Below are positions 8,785 to 17,095 of a stretch of DNA of 64,000 bases, one piece after another; within the stretch, counting starts at the first letter, position 1; each line of letters begins with the position of its first letter. Below the pieces are notes generated by a model. It saw only the letters and a program-made list of their open reading frames with translations, was not told the DNA's origin and ran no database searches. The stretch is from Ruminococcaceae bacterium OttesenSCG-928-A16 (GTDB lineage: Bacteria > Bacillota > Clostridia > Oscillospirales > Ruminococcaceae), in NCBI GenBank assembly GCA_030267215.1, contig JAJDJP010000001.1:1-64000 (forward strand). Reading direction: 5' to 3'. Both the position numbers and the translations under genes were made by a program.

Positions 8785-10002
8785 ATGAAAAATCTTTTAG
8801 TAGCACAATCGGGCGGGCCAACAACGGCCATTAATGCCACCCTTGCGGGTGTTTTGCACGGTGCACGGCAAAGCGGCAAGGTTGGCACGGTATACGGCGG
8901 GCTGCACGGTATACAGGGCATTTTGCAGCAAAAACTGGTAAACTTAAGCGCTGCCTTTGCAACCGAAGAAGAACTGCAAAGGCTAAAGGTTACCCCGGCC
9001 GCCATTTTGGGCAGCTGCCGTTACAAGCTGCCCACCCCGCAGGCCGATGAAGCGGTGTACAAAGCCATTGTAGAAATATTGCAGGCAAACAATATTGGCG
9101 TTTTTGTGTACATTGGCGGTAACGATTCGATGGATACGGTTGCCAAACTGTCGGCTTATTTTAAGCAAAACAAGGTGGATATTGCGGTGATGGGCGCGCC
9201 CAAAACCATAGATAACGACCTGTGCGAAACCGACCATACCCCGGGTTTTGGCAGCGCTGCCAAATATGTGGCCTTTACTTTTGCCGAGCTTGTGCGCGAT
9301 TGCCATGTGTACCCGGTTGCGTCGGTTACAGTGGTGGAGGTGATGGGGCGTGATGCGGGCTGGCTAACGGCCAGCGCGGCCCTGGCAAATGTTGCCGACA
9401 AAGGCCCCGATTTTATTTGCCTGCCCGAACATCCCTTTAACGAAGAAGCCTTTTTACAAAAGCTGGCGGCACCACTACAGCAGCACCGCCCGGTGGTGGT
9501 GGCAGTAAGCGAGGGCATTAAAACCGCCACTGGCGCCTATGTGGGAGAGCAAAGTGCCAATGCCACCGATGCCTTTGGCCACAAACAGCTGGCTGGTGTA
9601 GGCCAATATTTAGAAAAGCGCATTAAAGAGCGATACGGTTGCAAAGTGCGCTCGGTACAACTAAACTTAATGCAGCGCTGCGCTGCCCACCTTGCCTCTG
9701 CTACCGATTTAAACGAGGCCTTTGAACTTGGCAGCACGGCCGCCTTGGCTGGGGCACAGGGCACCACCGGCCAAATGGCTTGCATACAGCGCCTTAGCAA
9801 CACCCCCTATACCGTTAGCTACCAAACTACCCCGGTAGAAAAAGTGGCCAACCAGGTAAAACATGTGCCAAAAGAGTGGATTACCCCAGACGGCAGCGGC
9901 GTAACCCAAGAGATGATAGACTATTTGCTGCCGCTGGTGCAAGGGCATGTAGAGCCGGTGATGGAAAACGGCCTGCCCAGCTATGCGCCGCTGTTTTATT
10001 AA
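8785..10002 (+). CDS. pfp: 6-phosphofructokinase, PPi-dependent type
   Basis: 405 residues. Phosphorylates fructose 6-phosphate to the 1,6-bisphosphate in glycolysis. Motifs: AQSGGPTTAIN at the N-terminus, GGNDSMDT at 111-118, PKTIDNDL at 139-146, GFGSAAKY and EVMGRDAGW at 185-193. The Asp at residue 114 (GGND) in place of the glycine of ATP-dependent enzymes (GGDG), together with retained Lys140, is the hallmark of pyrophosphate-dependent forms, so PPi is the likely phosphoryl donor and the step is reversible. Start at ATG 8785 fits the conserved MKNLLVAQSGG beginning; an in-frame ATG at 8770 has no spaced ribosome site. Confidence 0.9.
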   Translation: MKNLLVAQSGGPTTAINATLAGVLHGARQSGKVGTVYGGLHGIQGILQQKLVNLSAAFATEEELQRLKVTPAAILGSCRYKLPTPQADEAVYKAIVEILQANNIGVFVYIGGNDSMDTVAKLSAYFKQNKVDIAVMGAPKTIDNDLCETDHTPGFGSAAKYVAFTFAELVRDCHVYPVASVTVVEVMGRDAGWLTASAALANVADKGPDFICLPEHPFNEEAFLQKLAAPLQQHRPVVVAVSEGIKTATGAYVGEQSANATDAFGHKQLAGVGQYLEKRIKERYGCKVRSVQLNLMQRCAAHLASATDLNEAFELGSTAALAGAQGTTGQMACIQRLSNTPYTVSYQTTPVEKVANQVKHVPKEWITPDGSGVTQEMIDYLLPLVQGHVEPVMENGLPSYAPLFY

Positions 10003-10056
10003 AACGGCCCCATGGCTTAGCCGGCTAATTTTTAACAATTGTAAACGAAGTATAAT

Positions 10057-10089
10057 AAACCGCCCCTGCGTTTTTTGCAGGGGCGGTTT
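10057..10089 (+). terminator. Terminator after the phosphofructokinase gene
   Basis: AAACCGCCCCTGC pairs with GCAGGGGCGGTTT around a T-rich loop. The same hairpin recurs at 10285-10312. Confidence 0.8.
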
Positions 10090-10240
10090 GGCTGTCAAAG
10101 AATTCCCATTCTGCCCTTCAAAGCGGGGAATGGGGCTTGGGGAAGTGGGGCGGCAGTCCTCTTCCCCATTTTTATATAATCAATATTTTGACAGTGATAG
10201 GGTGTTTTATAAAAATATTTGCTACCCTCAAAATATTGCT

Positions 10241-10286
10241 GTCAGCTTGCAAAAAAAGTGATCTTTTACTTTTTTGACAAGCTGAC
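10241..10286. repeat. Long inverted repeat beside the duplicated terminator
   Basis: GTCAGCTTG (10241-10249) pairs with CAAGCTGAC (10278-10286), and inside it AAAAAAGT pairs with ACTTTTTT. The 46-base hairpin is followed without a gap by the second copy of the CCGCCCCTGC terminator. The stretch 10090-10335 holds no gene that I can support. Confidence 0.6.
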
Positions 10287-10312
10287 CGCCCCTGCGTTTT
10301 TTGCAGGGGCGG
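10285..10312. terminator. Second copy of the CCGCCCCTGC terminator
   Basis: CCGCCCCTGC/GCAGGGGCGG with a T-rich loop, 22 bases beyond the stop codon of the minus-strand MFS gene; identical in core to the hairpin at 10057. It likely ends the ROK-MFS transcript. Confidence 0.7.
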
Positions 10313-10335
10313 TTTGGTGCTTTTAAAAGAAGCAA

Positions 10336-11505
10336 CTATTGCTTTTGGGCAACAACAATATTCAGCCGCTCGCTTAAAATTAGCATAAGGGCGGCAAACA
10401 GCAGGGCGGCAAACGGCAAAATATACAAGCTGGTGCGGCCCGCAACAGCGCCCACAAGGGGCGGCAAAAAGGTGCTGCCGCAGTAGGCGGCGGCCATTTG
10501 CAGCCCCACTATTTTTTGCGAGTTTGCGCTGCCAAACCGGCGGGGGGTTTCGTGTATCATGCTGGGGTAAACAGGGGCACAGCCCAGCCCAATAAGCGCC
10601 AGCGCGGTATAGGCAAAAGCGGGCGGCAGCGGCAGGGCCAGCAACAAGGCGCCGCAAACAATTATAAAAAGCCCGGTGCGTATTAGCACTTTGCTGCTAA
10701 ATTTTACCGAAAGAAACCCCGAAAGCAGCCGCCCTACCGCAATACCCCCGTAATATAAAGAGAGTGCACTGGCCGCCGCACTGGCCGATAAGCCCCGGAA
10801 CTCGGCCAAAAAGCTACTGCCCCAAAGGCCCACAATATACTCGGTGCCGCAATACAATAAAAAGGTGCCCAATGCCAGCGTTACACCGGGTATTTTAAAG
10901 GCCGAGCGAGCAGGTACATCGGTTACCACATCGGGTATTTCGGCAGCTTTGGGCCTGTTTTGTTTGCCCCACATGGGCAGGGTAAAAAGCAGCAATGCCG
11001 CCACACAAAACTGTATAATAGAGATGGTGGAATAACCGCCCTGCCAGTTGTTGTTTTGGCGGATGAACCTACCCATAATAAGCGGGCCAATAAAGGCGCC
11101 CACCCCCCAAAAACAGTGCAGCCAGTTCATGTGGTGGGCTTTATAGTGCAGAGCTACATAGTTGTTTAGGGCGGCATCTACCGCACCGGCACCCAGCCCC
11201 AAAGGTATGGCCATAACCACCAGCCACGCAACGTTTTGCCCGGCCGAAAACCCAAGCAAAGCCACCGCTGTTGCCGCCACGCTAACCAGCGTTACCCTGC
11301 CGGTGCCAAATTTGGTTATTAGTTTATTGCACAGCAGGCTGGCAATAACCGTGCCGGCCGAAATAATGATAGCGATAATGCCGGCGGTATCCAATGGGGC
11401 GCCAATATCCAGCCGCATTACCGGCCAGGCAGAGCCCAGCAAAGAATCTGGCAGGCCAAGGCTGATGAAGGTGATGTAAATGATGATGAGGAATAAAGTG
11501 GCCAT
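10336..11505 (-). CDS. MFS transporter, probably for a sugar
   Basis: 389 residues with 12 predicted membrane helices in two halves. N-terminal helix 1 (FLIIIYITFISLGLPDSLLG) and the following SAWPVMRLDIG segment resemble the FucP/glucose-type branch of the major facilitator superfamily. The gene starts 12 bases after the end of a ROK-family repressor gene and shares its promoter, which points to a carbohydrate or its derivative as substrate. The exact sugar cannot be told from sequence. Confidence 0.82.
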   Translation of the reverse strand: MATLFLIIIYITFISLGLPDSLLGSAWPVMRLDIGAPLDTAGIIAIIISAGTVIASLLCNKLITKFGTGRVTLVSVAATAVALLGFSAGQNVAWLVVMAIPLGLGAGAVDAALNNYVALHYKAHHMNWLHCFWGVGAFIGPLIMGRFIRQNNNWQGGYSTISIIQFCVAALLLFTLPMWGKQNRPKAAEIPDVVTDVPARSAFKIPGVTLALGTFLLYCGTEYIVGLWGSSFLAEFRGLSASAAASALSLYYGGIAVGRLLSGFLSVKFSSKVLIRTGLFIIVCGALLLALPLPPAFAYTALALIGLGCAPVYPSMIHETPRRFGSANSQKIVGLQMAAAYCGSTFLPPLVGAVAGRTSLYILPFAALLFAALMLILSERLNIVVAQKQ

Positions 11506-11517
11506 GGCTGTGTACTC

Positions 11518-12543
11518 CTATAGTTTTTTTTCTACTATTTGCAGGGGGTAAGCTGTTTTTTCTTGCGCTAGGGCCAGCAGGCCTTGTGTGTAATAGGGTA
11601 AAAAATCGCTGTTTACAACAAAGTTTGGCAAATGCTCTGCCGGCAGGTGCTGGGCGCAAAACTGCTGTATAGGCGGCAGCATTTGCGGGGTTATTTGGCT
11701 GCCGGTTAGCAAAATGGTGCTGGGGTTTAAGGTGCATATTAGGCTAAGCACGGTGTTGTTAAGCAGGGCTGCAAACTGGGGGCCCTGTGGTATTTGCTGC
11801 TGGGGTGTGCCTCGTTGGTAGCCAAATGGCATAAAAGAAACCTCGCCCGCAAAATTGCTAAAGCCACGCAGCAAGCGGCCATCGGCCAAAATGCCCGCCC
11901 CGGGAAAGTGCCGCTGCGGAAAAGCAAGCGCAACAGCAGGCGCACCGGCTGGCAAATTTTGGCTGCGGGCAAAACCCAGCACGGTAAGGTTCGTGTCGTT
12001 TTCCAAATAAATGGGCAGTGCAAATTCATCTTGCAATAGTTGGGCCAAAGGGGTGTTTTCAAGGCCGGGGGTATCGCACAGGGTAATGGTGCGGCCATCG
12101 GGCGTTACACCGGGTATGCCAACACAAATGCACTGCACCGGGGGCAGCGTGGGCATAAGCCCGGCAATGGCCTGCTTTACATCGGCAACCATAAAGTGGT
12201 GGTATTGGGTGGTTTGGTGGTGCAAAACCTTGCCCAAAAGGTTGTAAGCGGTAAGCGCAAGGGTGGTTTGGGTGTTGTTTTGCACCACTGCCATGCAAAG
12301 CAGGCTGCCAAAATTACCATTGTACTGGTATAAAACAGAGGGCCGCCCCCCGCTAATGGTTTCTTCTGGGCAGGCCAGCACCTCGCCCGTTTTGGTAAGC
12401 GCGTTAATAATGGTGCTGCAGGTAGGGTACGAAAGCCCGCTTTTTTGGGCCAACTGTGCCTTGGTGCTGCCGGGGTTTTTGCGCAACACACTGCGTAAAA
12501 GGTCGGTGTTTATGCGGCGTAACTGGCTGGTGTTTCCCTGCAT
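11518..12543 (-). CDS. ROK-family transcriptional repressor
   Basis: 341 residues. N-terminal winged helix (about 8-65) with GSTKAQLAQKSGLSYPTCSTIINAL as helix-turn-helix, then a ROK sugar-binding fold with CVGIPGVTPDG (139-149 region), LENDTNL and the G-G-R type entry GGRPSVLYQYNGN linking DNA-binding and sugar domains. As in NagC/XylR, binding of a sugar or sugar phosphate should release it from DNA. A perfect palindrome covers its own promoter at 12560-12588, so autoregulation of this gene and the MFS gene is very likely. Several residues of the zinc-binding Cys cluster typical of ROK kinases are missing, as expected for a regulator. Confidence 0.85.
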   Translation of the reverse strand: MQGNTSQLRRINTDLLRSVLRKNPGSTKAQLAQKSGLSYPTCSTIINALTKTGEVLACPEETISGGRPSVLYQYNGNFGSLLCMAVVQNNTQTTLALTAYNLLGKVLHHQTTQYHHFMVADVKQAIAGLMPTLPPVQCICVGIPGVTPDGRTITLCDTPGLENTPLAQLLQDEFALPIYLENDTNLTVLGFARSQNLPAGAPAVALAFPQRHFPGAGILADGRLLRGFSNFAGEVSFMPFGYQRGTPQQQIPQGPQFAALLNNTVLSLICTLNPSTILLTGSQITPQMLPPIQQFCAQHLPAEHLPNFVVNSDFLPYYTQGLLALAQEKTAYPLQIVEKKL

Positions 12544-12559
12544 AGTGTGCCCCTTTCAT

Positions 12560-12606
12560 ATAGTTATTATGATACTTATAATAACTATTAAATTTATAAA
12601 AGTCAA
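12560..12606 (-). promoter_or_regulatory. Promoter and operator of the ROK-MFS operon
   Basis: Minus strand: TTGACT (12606-12601), 17-base spacer, TATTAT (12583-12578). Overlapping the -10 is the perfect palindrome ATAGTTATTAT-N7-ATAATAACTAT (12560-12588), the probable site of the ROK repressor. Confidence 0.75.
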
Positions 12607-12726
12607 GCATTCATTTTTAAAAAAAGAGGGAGTGTGCCTGATAGCGTGTTTTATGGCTTCAAATAGAGGGGAATTTAAAATTTACTTTCAACAGCGCAAA
12701 GGCACTTCCCCCTAAACGATGGAGAC

Positions 12727-12774
12727 TTGACAATCTCTATTTTAGTTGTATACTATATTTAGTAAATTACTAAA
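12727..12774 (+). promoter_or_regulatory. Promoter with TTTAGTAA palindrome
   Basis: TTGACA (12727-12732), 16-base spacer, TATACT (12749-12754), then the perfect palindrome TTTAGTAA-A-TTACTAAA (12758-12774) at the expected transcription start, with a further ATTACTAAAT repeat. A repressor site is likely; the protein is unknown. Confidence 0.75.
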
Positions 12775-12813
12775 TTACTAAATATTTTATTACTTATTTA
12801 AAAGAGGTGCCCC

Positions 12814-13317
12814 ATGAAAATACCCACTACCCTAAAACACAAACCCGTTGTGGTGGCCCAAAACTACCAAAATGTCGATGGCCGCTCGGCCTATCACTCC
12901 GACGCCAAGGGGCTTTCGCTTGGGCTTGCCCAATGGAACGACCGGGGCAGGGTGGACGTTTCGGCAAAAGTGTGGCGCTACACTGGCGAAAAATGGTCGA
13001 GGCAATCGGAGGAATTACCGCTGCACCGTGTGCTGGATTTAGCCCTGATGATTGTGAGCACCAAAAAATATTTTGCCGAGGCTTACCGTATGCCCAAACT
13101 GTATAACCTCAGCCAGCCTTTGGTAGCGCGCATCCCTTTGCAGGGCGACGCTTTAAACGAAGAGATTTGCACCGATAACCCTATGATTGACACCGACATT
13201 GCCCTGTTTGCCGATGCCCTAAGCCAGGACGATGAACTGATTAGCGAGCGCCTGCACCGTTTGGCAGATATGCTAAAGGAGCTGGGCTATGGCACCAGAG
13301 AAAGGGAAGACAAATGA
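12814..13317 (+). CDS. DUF6530-like protein
   Basis: 167 residues. The opening MKIPTTLKHKPVVV, the DAKGLSLGLAQWNDRG block (about 31-46), the VWRYTGEKWSRQSEELPLHR block and the CTDNP segment match my memory of the DUF6530 family of Firmicutes; no function is known. There is no signal peptide or membrane segment, so it is cytoplasmic. AGAGGTG precedes the ATG. The stop overlaps the next start by 4 bases (ATGA), and a strong promoter with a palindromic operator precedes the pair, so the two proteins are probably made together under control of a repressor. Confidence 0.7.
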   Translation: MKIPTTLKHKPVVVAQNYQNVDGRSAYHSDAKGLSLGLAQWNDRGRVDVSAKVWRYTGEKWSRQSEELPLHRVLDLALMIVSTKKYFAEAYRMPKLYNLSQPLVARIPLQGDALNEEICTDNPMIDTDIALFADALSQDDELISERLHRLADMLKELGYGTREREDK

Positions 13318-13652
13318 ACCGCCGCAAAGAGTTACAGCAACAGTATAAACAGCGCCCGGTAATAGGCGGTGTTTACTGCATACGCAATACCCAAACCGGC
13401 CGCTGCCTGCTGCAACAAACCACCGACATAGCCGGCAGCAAAAACCGGCTGGATTTTGCCCGCATAACTAACGATTGCCCCATGCACCAGCTAAAAGAGG
13501 ACTGGAATACGTTTGGCGCTGCCTCTTTTGCTTTTGAAGAAAAAGAAAAGCTGGAGAAAAAGGCCGAGCAAACCAATGAGGAGTTTAGAAAAGACTTGCA
13601 AGCTCTGCTGGAAATGTGGCAAGAAAGCCCGGAAGAACCACTGCAATATTAA
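13314..13652 (+). CDS. GIY-YIG-like small protein
   Basis: 112 residues. It resembles short GIY-YIG domain proteins of Bacilli and Clostridia: GGVYCIRNTQTGRCLLQQ (18-35) takes the place of the GIY...YIG motif, followed by the Arg in NRLDFA and the LKEDWNTFGAASFAFEE segment in which these proteins carry the second half of the fold. The second motif has lost the YIG glycine and is CLLQQ, so nuclease activity is doubtful. A Glu/Lys-rich helix closes the protein. Translationally coupled to the DUF6530-like gene upstream. Confidence 0.7.
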   Translation: MNRRKELQQQYKQRPVIGGVYCIRNTQTGRCLLQQTTDIAGSKNRLDFARITNDCPMHQLKEDWNTFGAASFAFEEKEKLEKKAEQTNEEFRKDLQALLEMWQESPEEPLQY

Positions 13653-13661
13653 AACGCAAAC

Positions 13662-13697
13662 AAAACAGCCCCTTGCCGTTTGGCAAGGGGCTGTTTG
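13662..13697. terminator. Bidirectional terminator
   Basis: AAACAGCCCCTTGCC pairs with GGCAAGGGGCTGTTT around a short loop, ten bases after the GIY-YIG-like gene. The stretch 13698-13801 holds no gene I can support. Confidence 0.85.
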
Positions 13698-13801
13698 TGT
13701 AAAAGCAACATATAACTGGTTTTGTTGCCATGCAAAGCAAGGGCGGCGCTATGCGGCAGTGCCCCACAAGGTAGGCTAACAAAAGGGGTAAAACCTTTGT
13801 T

Positions 13802-14344
13802 TTAGTAATTCTCGGCCTTAATGGCAAAGAAAGATTTTGGCTCGCCACAAACAGCGCACATTTCGGGAGATTTTTTACCCACAACAATGTGGCCGCAGTT
13901 GGCGCACTGCCACATCTGGTCGCCATCGCGAGAGAACACAAGGCCACCCTCTACATTGGCAAGCAGTTTGCGGTAGCGCTCTTCGTGGTGTTTTTCAATG
14001 GCGCCAACCTTTTCAAACAAAAAGGCAATTTTTTCAAAACCCTCTTCACGGGCTTCTTTGGCAAAACCATCGTACATATCGGTCCACTCGTAGTTTTCGC
14101 CGTCGGCTGCATCTTTTAGGTTTACAGTGGTGGTGGGTATTTCGTCGTTATGCAGCAGTTTAAACCATAGTTTGGCGTGTTCGCGCTCGTTGCGGGCAGT
14201 TTCTTCAAACAGGTCGGCAATTTGCTCGTAGCCTTCGGTGCGGGCTTTTTGGGCGTAGTAGGTGTACTTGTTGCGTGCCTGAGACTCGCCTGCGAAAGCA
14301 GCGGCTAGGTTGGCAGCGGTTTTGGTTCCTTTTAAATCTGGCAT
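13802..14344 (-). CDS. rbr: Rubrerythrin
   Basis: 180 residues. Rubrerythrin reduces hydrogen peroxide with a non-haem di-iron centre fed by a rubredoxin-type iron, protecting anaerobes from oxygen. The ferritin-like domain (about 1-140) carries the ligands in [21 protein letters not shown] and the later [14 protein letters not shown]; the C-terminal rubredoxin-like domain has CANCGH and CAVCGEP, the two CxxC pairs. The strong AGGAGGATGACCCC precedes ATG 14344. It lies next to a Fur-family regulator, the usual arrangement for peroxide defence. Confidence 0.97.
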   Translation of the reverse strand: MPDLKGTKTAANLAAAFAGESQARNKYTYYAQKARTEGYEQIADLFEETARNEREHAKLWFKLLHNDEIPTTTVNLKDAADGENYEWTDMYDGFAKEAREEGFEKIAFLFEKVGAIEKHHEERYRKLLANVEGGLVFSRDGDQMWQCANCGHIVVGKKSPEMCAVCGEPKSFFAIKAENY

Positions 14345-14372
14345 GGGGTCATCCTCCTAAAATAGTGTGTTT

Positions 14373-14398
14373 ATTATAAAAAGTTCTACTTGGGTAGA
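14373..14398 (-). promoter_or_regulatory. rbr promoter with inverted repeat
   Basis: TATAAT -10 on the minus strand (14378-14373), with TCTAC-N4-GTAGA (14385-14398) in the spacer. A related ATCTAC element lies in the promoter of the Fur-family gene, so a shared operator is possible, but it does not match the classic Per box well. Confidence 0.45.
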
Positions 14399-14416
14399 TA
14401 ATAGTAGGGCGCATAA

Positions 14417-14806
14417 TTAATTGGCTTTACAATGGTTGCATAGGCCAGTAAAGGTAATTTCATAACTTTCGAACTGAAACCCTTGGGGGTTTTGCACCTT
14501 TTTTAGCAGGTTTTGCTGGTAGGGCATCTCCACATCAAACACCCCGTTGCAGCCTGTGCAATGGAAGTGATAGTGCGGGGTTAGCTCAAAATCAAAGCGG
14601 TCGGCTGCGTTTTGCAGGTGGCTAACCCGGCGCACAGCCCCCTGTTGCACCAGCAGGTTTAGGTTGCGGTAAACCGTGCCCCGGCTAATGCTGGGGTGGG
14701 TTTGGGTTATGCTGCTATATATTTCTTCGGCGGTGGGGTGGTTGCGCAGGCTTTGCACGGCTTGCAAAACCAGCCCCCGTTGTACAGTATTGCGTGTAGG
14801 TTGCAT
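14417..14806 (-). CDS. perR: Fur-family regulator, PerR-like
   Basis: 129 residues, slightly short for the family. Winged-helix domain 1-75 (TAEEIYSSITQTHPSISRGTVYRNLNLL), then the dimerisation domain with the metal ligands HYHFHC, the CTGC pair and a C-terminal CNHC pair for structural zinc. The pattern and the neighbouring rubrerythrin suggest a peroxide sensor (PerR) that releases DNA when its Fe-bound histidines are oxidised, but an iron- or zinc-responsive Fur cannot be excluded. Convergent spacing with no gap to rbr: both are minus strand with separate promoters. Confidence 0.82.
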   Translation of the reverse strand: MQPTRNTVQRGLVLQAVQSLRNHPTAEEIYSSITQTHPSISRGTVYRNLNLLVQQGAVRRVSHLQNAADRFDFELTPHYHFHCTGCNGVFDVEMPYQQNLLKKVQNPQGFQFESYEITFTGLCNHCKAN

Positions 14807-14845
14807 AATTGCGATCCTTCCTTAATAGGACTATCTACTAATAAG

Positions 14846-14873
14846 AGTATACCATTTTTATCGTGACTGTCAA
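14846..14873 (-). promoter_or_regulatory. Promoter of the Fur-family gene
   Basis: TTGACA (14873-14868), 16-base spacer, TATACT (14851-14846) on the minus strand, with CTTATTAG-N9-CTATTAAG just downstream as a possible autoregulatory site. Confidence 0.65.
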
Positions 14874-14936
14874 CCTTAATTTATTTTTTATGTGCCATTT
14901 TTAGCAGAATAGCTGTGGTTCGTTTTTAAAATGTAG

Positions 14937-15030
14937 TATAATTAACTATCAGTGGTGTAAACACTCGCCCTTTTGGGTAAGTAGGCAAACTTATTCTCGG
15001 TTTTAAAACAGATTGTTATTGAAGTTTGCC
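14937..15030 (+). promoter_or_regulatory. Leader region of the LarA-family gene
   Basis: TATAAT (14937-14942) is a possible -10 with no good -35. In the leader GGCAAACTT (14984-14992) pairs with AAGTTTGCC (15022-15030), leaving a 29-base loop: either an operator half-site pair or an RNA hairpin. Confidence 0.35.
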
Positions 15031-15076
15031 GAGTATACTATAAATTTTATTGCAAGCAGCGCAAAAGGGGGCACCC

Positions 15077-16348
15077 ATGCAACAATTTAATTTTAACTAT
15101 GGCAGCCAAACGGTGGCATTAAACCTTGGGGGCGCAGCACAGGTGCAAACACTTGCGGGGTACCCGCCGGCCGATATTACCGATATACAGGCGGCTTTGT
15201 ACGCAGGGCTAGAGCACGAAATGGTGAACAGCTCGCCGCTGCGCCAATTGGTAAACCAGCAAGATGAAGTTACCATTGTAATTAGCGACCTTACCCGCCT
15301 GTGGCAGCGGCAGGATTTAATTTGCACCGCCCTGGTAAATTACCTGCTGGATACCCTTGGCCTGCCGCCCCAAAATGTGGTGGTGCTGGTGGCGCTGGGT
15401 ACCCACCGCCCCATGCAGCCGGCCGAGCTTGCCAAGGTGGCCGGCAACGCGTACAACCGTGTGCAGGTGCTAAACCATAACTGCGAAGCCGAAACGGCCA
15501 AGGTGGGCACCACCAGCTTTGGTACGGAGGTAAAGGTAAACCCGTTGCTAGTGGGGCGCAAGGTAATTTTGGTTGGCGGCACGGTGCACCATTTAATGAG
15601 TGGTTACGGCGGCGGGCGCAAAAGCATTGTGCCAGGGGTGGCGGCCAAAAGCACTGTGGTGCAAAACCACCTGCGCTGCTTAGATGAAAGGCAACCCCAC
15701 AGCAGCAGCTTAATTGGCCCCGGCAAGCTGGCAGATAACCCCGTACACTTGGATATGACCGAAGCAGCCGCCTTTGTAAACCCGGTGTTTGGCATTAATG
15801 CCATACCGGGGCAAAATGGGCCCAGTGGCCTTGTGTGTGGGCACTGGCTGGGGGCATGGCTAACAAGCTGCAAGCTGGTAAACCAGTATTTTGGCGTGCC
15901 CATTGCCCAAAAAGCCGATATAGTAATAGCCAGCTGTGGTGGTTACCCCAAAGATTTAAACCTGTACCAAGCGGTAAAAACCCTGCTAAATGCGGGGCAG
16001 GCGGTTAAACCGGGCGGCACCATTGTGTGGCTGGCCCAGTGCGAAGAAGGCGGCGGCGCACCCGATTTTTTTGATTGGATACAGCCGCTGCGTGCTGGCC
16101 GGCTGGACGCCGCCCTGCGGGAGGATTTTAGCATTGCGGGGTATATCTTTTATGCCAGTATCGAGGTAATACGCCGGTGTGGGCGGGTACTGCTTTTAAC
16201 CCAAATACCAGCGGCCGAACTAGACGGAATGGGCATAGAAGTTTTTAACACAGTGCAAGGTTTGCAGCAAGCATTGCAGTGCACCGGCAAGCAGGTTTAT
16301 ATTATGCCAACAGGTGGCAATACCGTGCCGTATGTAAGCGCAAAATAA
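15077..16348 (+). CDS. larA: LarA-family nickel-pincer racemase/epimerase
   Basis: 423 residues. LarA interconverts D- and L-lactate, and homologues act on other 2-hydroxyacids, using a nickel-pincer nucleotide bound to a lysine. Visible motifs: SDLTRLW near the N-terminus, THRPMQPAEL with a catalytic-type histidine, and VHHLMSGYGGGRKSIVPG with the second histidine and the cofactor lysine in the GGRKS segment. The start at 15077 follows AAAGGGGG. The cofactor genes larB, larC and larE are absent here and must be elsewhere if this is an active pincer enzyme. Substrate is not certain from sequence. Confidence 0.82.
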   Translation: MQQFNFNYGSQTVALNLGGAAQVQTLAGYPPADITDIQAALYAGLEHEMVNSSPLRQLVNQQDEVTIVISDLTRLWQRQDLICTALVNYLLDTLGLPPQNVVVLVALGTHRPMQPAELAKVAGNAYNRVQVLNHNCEAETAKVGTTSFGTEVKVNPLLVGRKVILVGGTVHHLMSGYGGGRKSIVPGVAAKSTVVQNHLRCLDERQPHSSSLIGPGKLADNPVHLDMTEAAAFVNPVFGINAIPGQNGPSGLVCGHWLGAWLTSCKLVNQYFGVPIAQKADIVIASCGGYPKDLNLYQAVKTLLNAGQAVKPGGTIVWLAQCEEGGGAPDFFDWIQPLRAGRLDAALREDFSIAGYIFYASIEVIRRCGRVLLLTQIPAAELDGMGIEVFNTVQGLQQALQCTGKQVYIMPTGGNTVPYVSAK

Positions 16349-16381
16349 AACCCACTTTGCCAATTTCAGCAAAGTGGGTTT
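16348..16381. terminator. Bidirectional terminator
   Basis: AAACCCACTTTGC pairs with GCAAAGTGGGTTT between the convergent larA and small membrane protein genes. Confidence 0.85.
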
Positions 16382-16386
16382 GTGCG

Positions 16387-16584
16387 TTATGCCTCGGTGG
16401 TGTTGGTGGTTTGCCCTTGCTGTTTGCGCTGGTTCCACAAATATTTAAGCAAAAGCGCTATGCCAAGGCCTTGCAAAAACCCCGCCACAAAGTTAAGTTG
16501 TGGAAAAGATTGATGGTATGCACTGGTAGAGGCGATTAACAGCAGGGCAGCCGGTAGTGGCTGGTTTATTTTGCATTTTTTCAT
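16387..16584 (-). CDS. Small membrane protein
   Basis: 65 residues. ATG at 16584 has a strong AAAGGAGG. Two short hydrophobic segments (about 11-20 and 32-48) and a basic, Gln-rich tail. No family recognised. It is the last gene of the unit led by the small XRE regulator. Confidence 0.55.
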   Translation of the reverse strand: MKKCKINQPLPAALLLIASTSAYHQSFPQLNFVAGFLQGLGIALLLKYLWNQRKQQGQTTNTTEA

Positions 16585-16640
16585 GGTGGTTCCTCCTTTT
16601 AAATTATGGCAAGTGGGTTAGTGCGGCATGCTTTGGTGGC

Positions 16641-17090
16641 TTAATATTTGCGGAAGTAATACAGTTTTAGTACTATGCGATACAGCGAAAAACAAACACA
16701 AACTGCCAAAAGTGTAAAGGCTACAGTAAGGTTAAAATACCCGGCCACAATGATGGCAAACAGCAGTACTACACTAAAAAATGTAAAAGCAAGGCCGCCT
16801 ACTTTTTGCTGAATAAACAGTGTGCGCTCATCGGTTTCGTGTATATACAGTTTTTTTAGCTTGGTTGGGTTTTTAAGGGCGGTGGTATACCGTATCATCA
16901 GGGCAACCAAAATAAAGGCTAGCGCAGTAAGGGCACCCAATTGAAACCCTTCAATAAAATCGGACGCATGGACGGTGCCAAGGCCGGTTAACACCCCAGA
17001 GATAGCAAGCACCAACAAAACAATGTTTAACAGCAGCAAAGCGGCTAACCAACCAATGCGTTTTTTAAGTACAATTTTAAAATTTTCCAT
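16641..17090 (-). CDS. Four-helix membrane protein paired with XRE regulator
   Basis: 149 residues with four hydrophobic helices in two pairs, separated by a cytosolic loop containing KLYIHETDERTLFIQQK. The loop with its DER core is typical of small membrane proteins (DUF2178-like) found beside 65-70 residue Cro/C1-type regulators. ATG 17090 is preferred over the GTG 9 bases upstream because GAGGAG is correctly spaced. Function unknown; possibly senses membrane state or sequesters the regulator, which is inference. Confidence 0.68.
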   Translation of the reverse strand: MENFKIVLKKRIGWLAALLLLNIVLLVLAISGVLTGLGTVHASDFIEGFQLGALTALAFILVALMIRYTTALKNPTKLKKLYIHETDERTLFIQQKVGGLAFTFFSVVLLFAIIVAGYFNLTVAFTLLAVCVCFSLYRIVLKLYYFRKY

Positions 17091-17095
17091 TCTTC

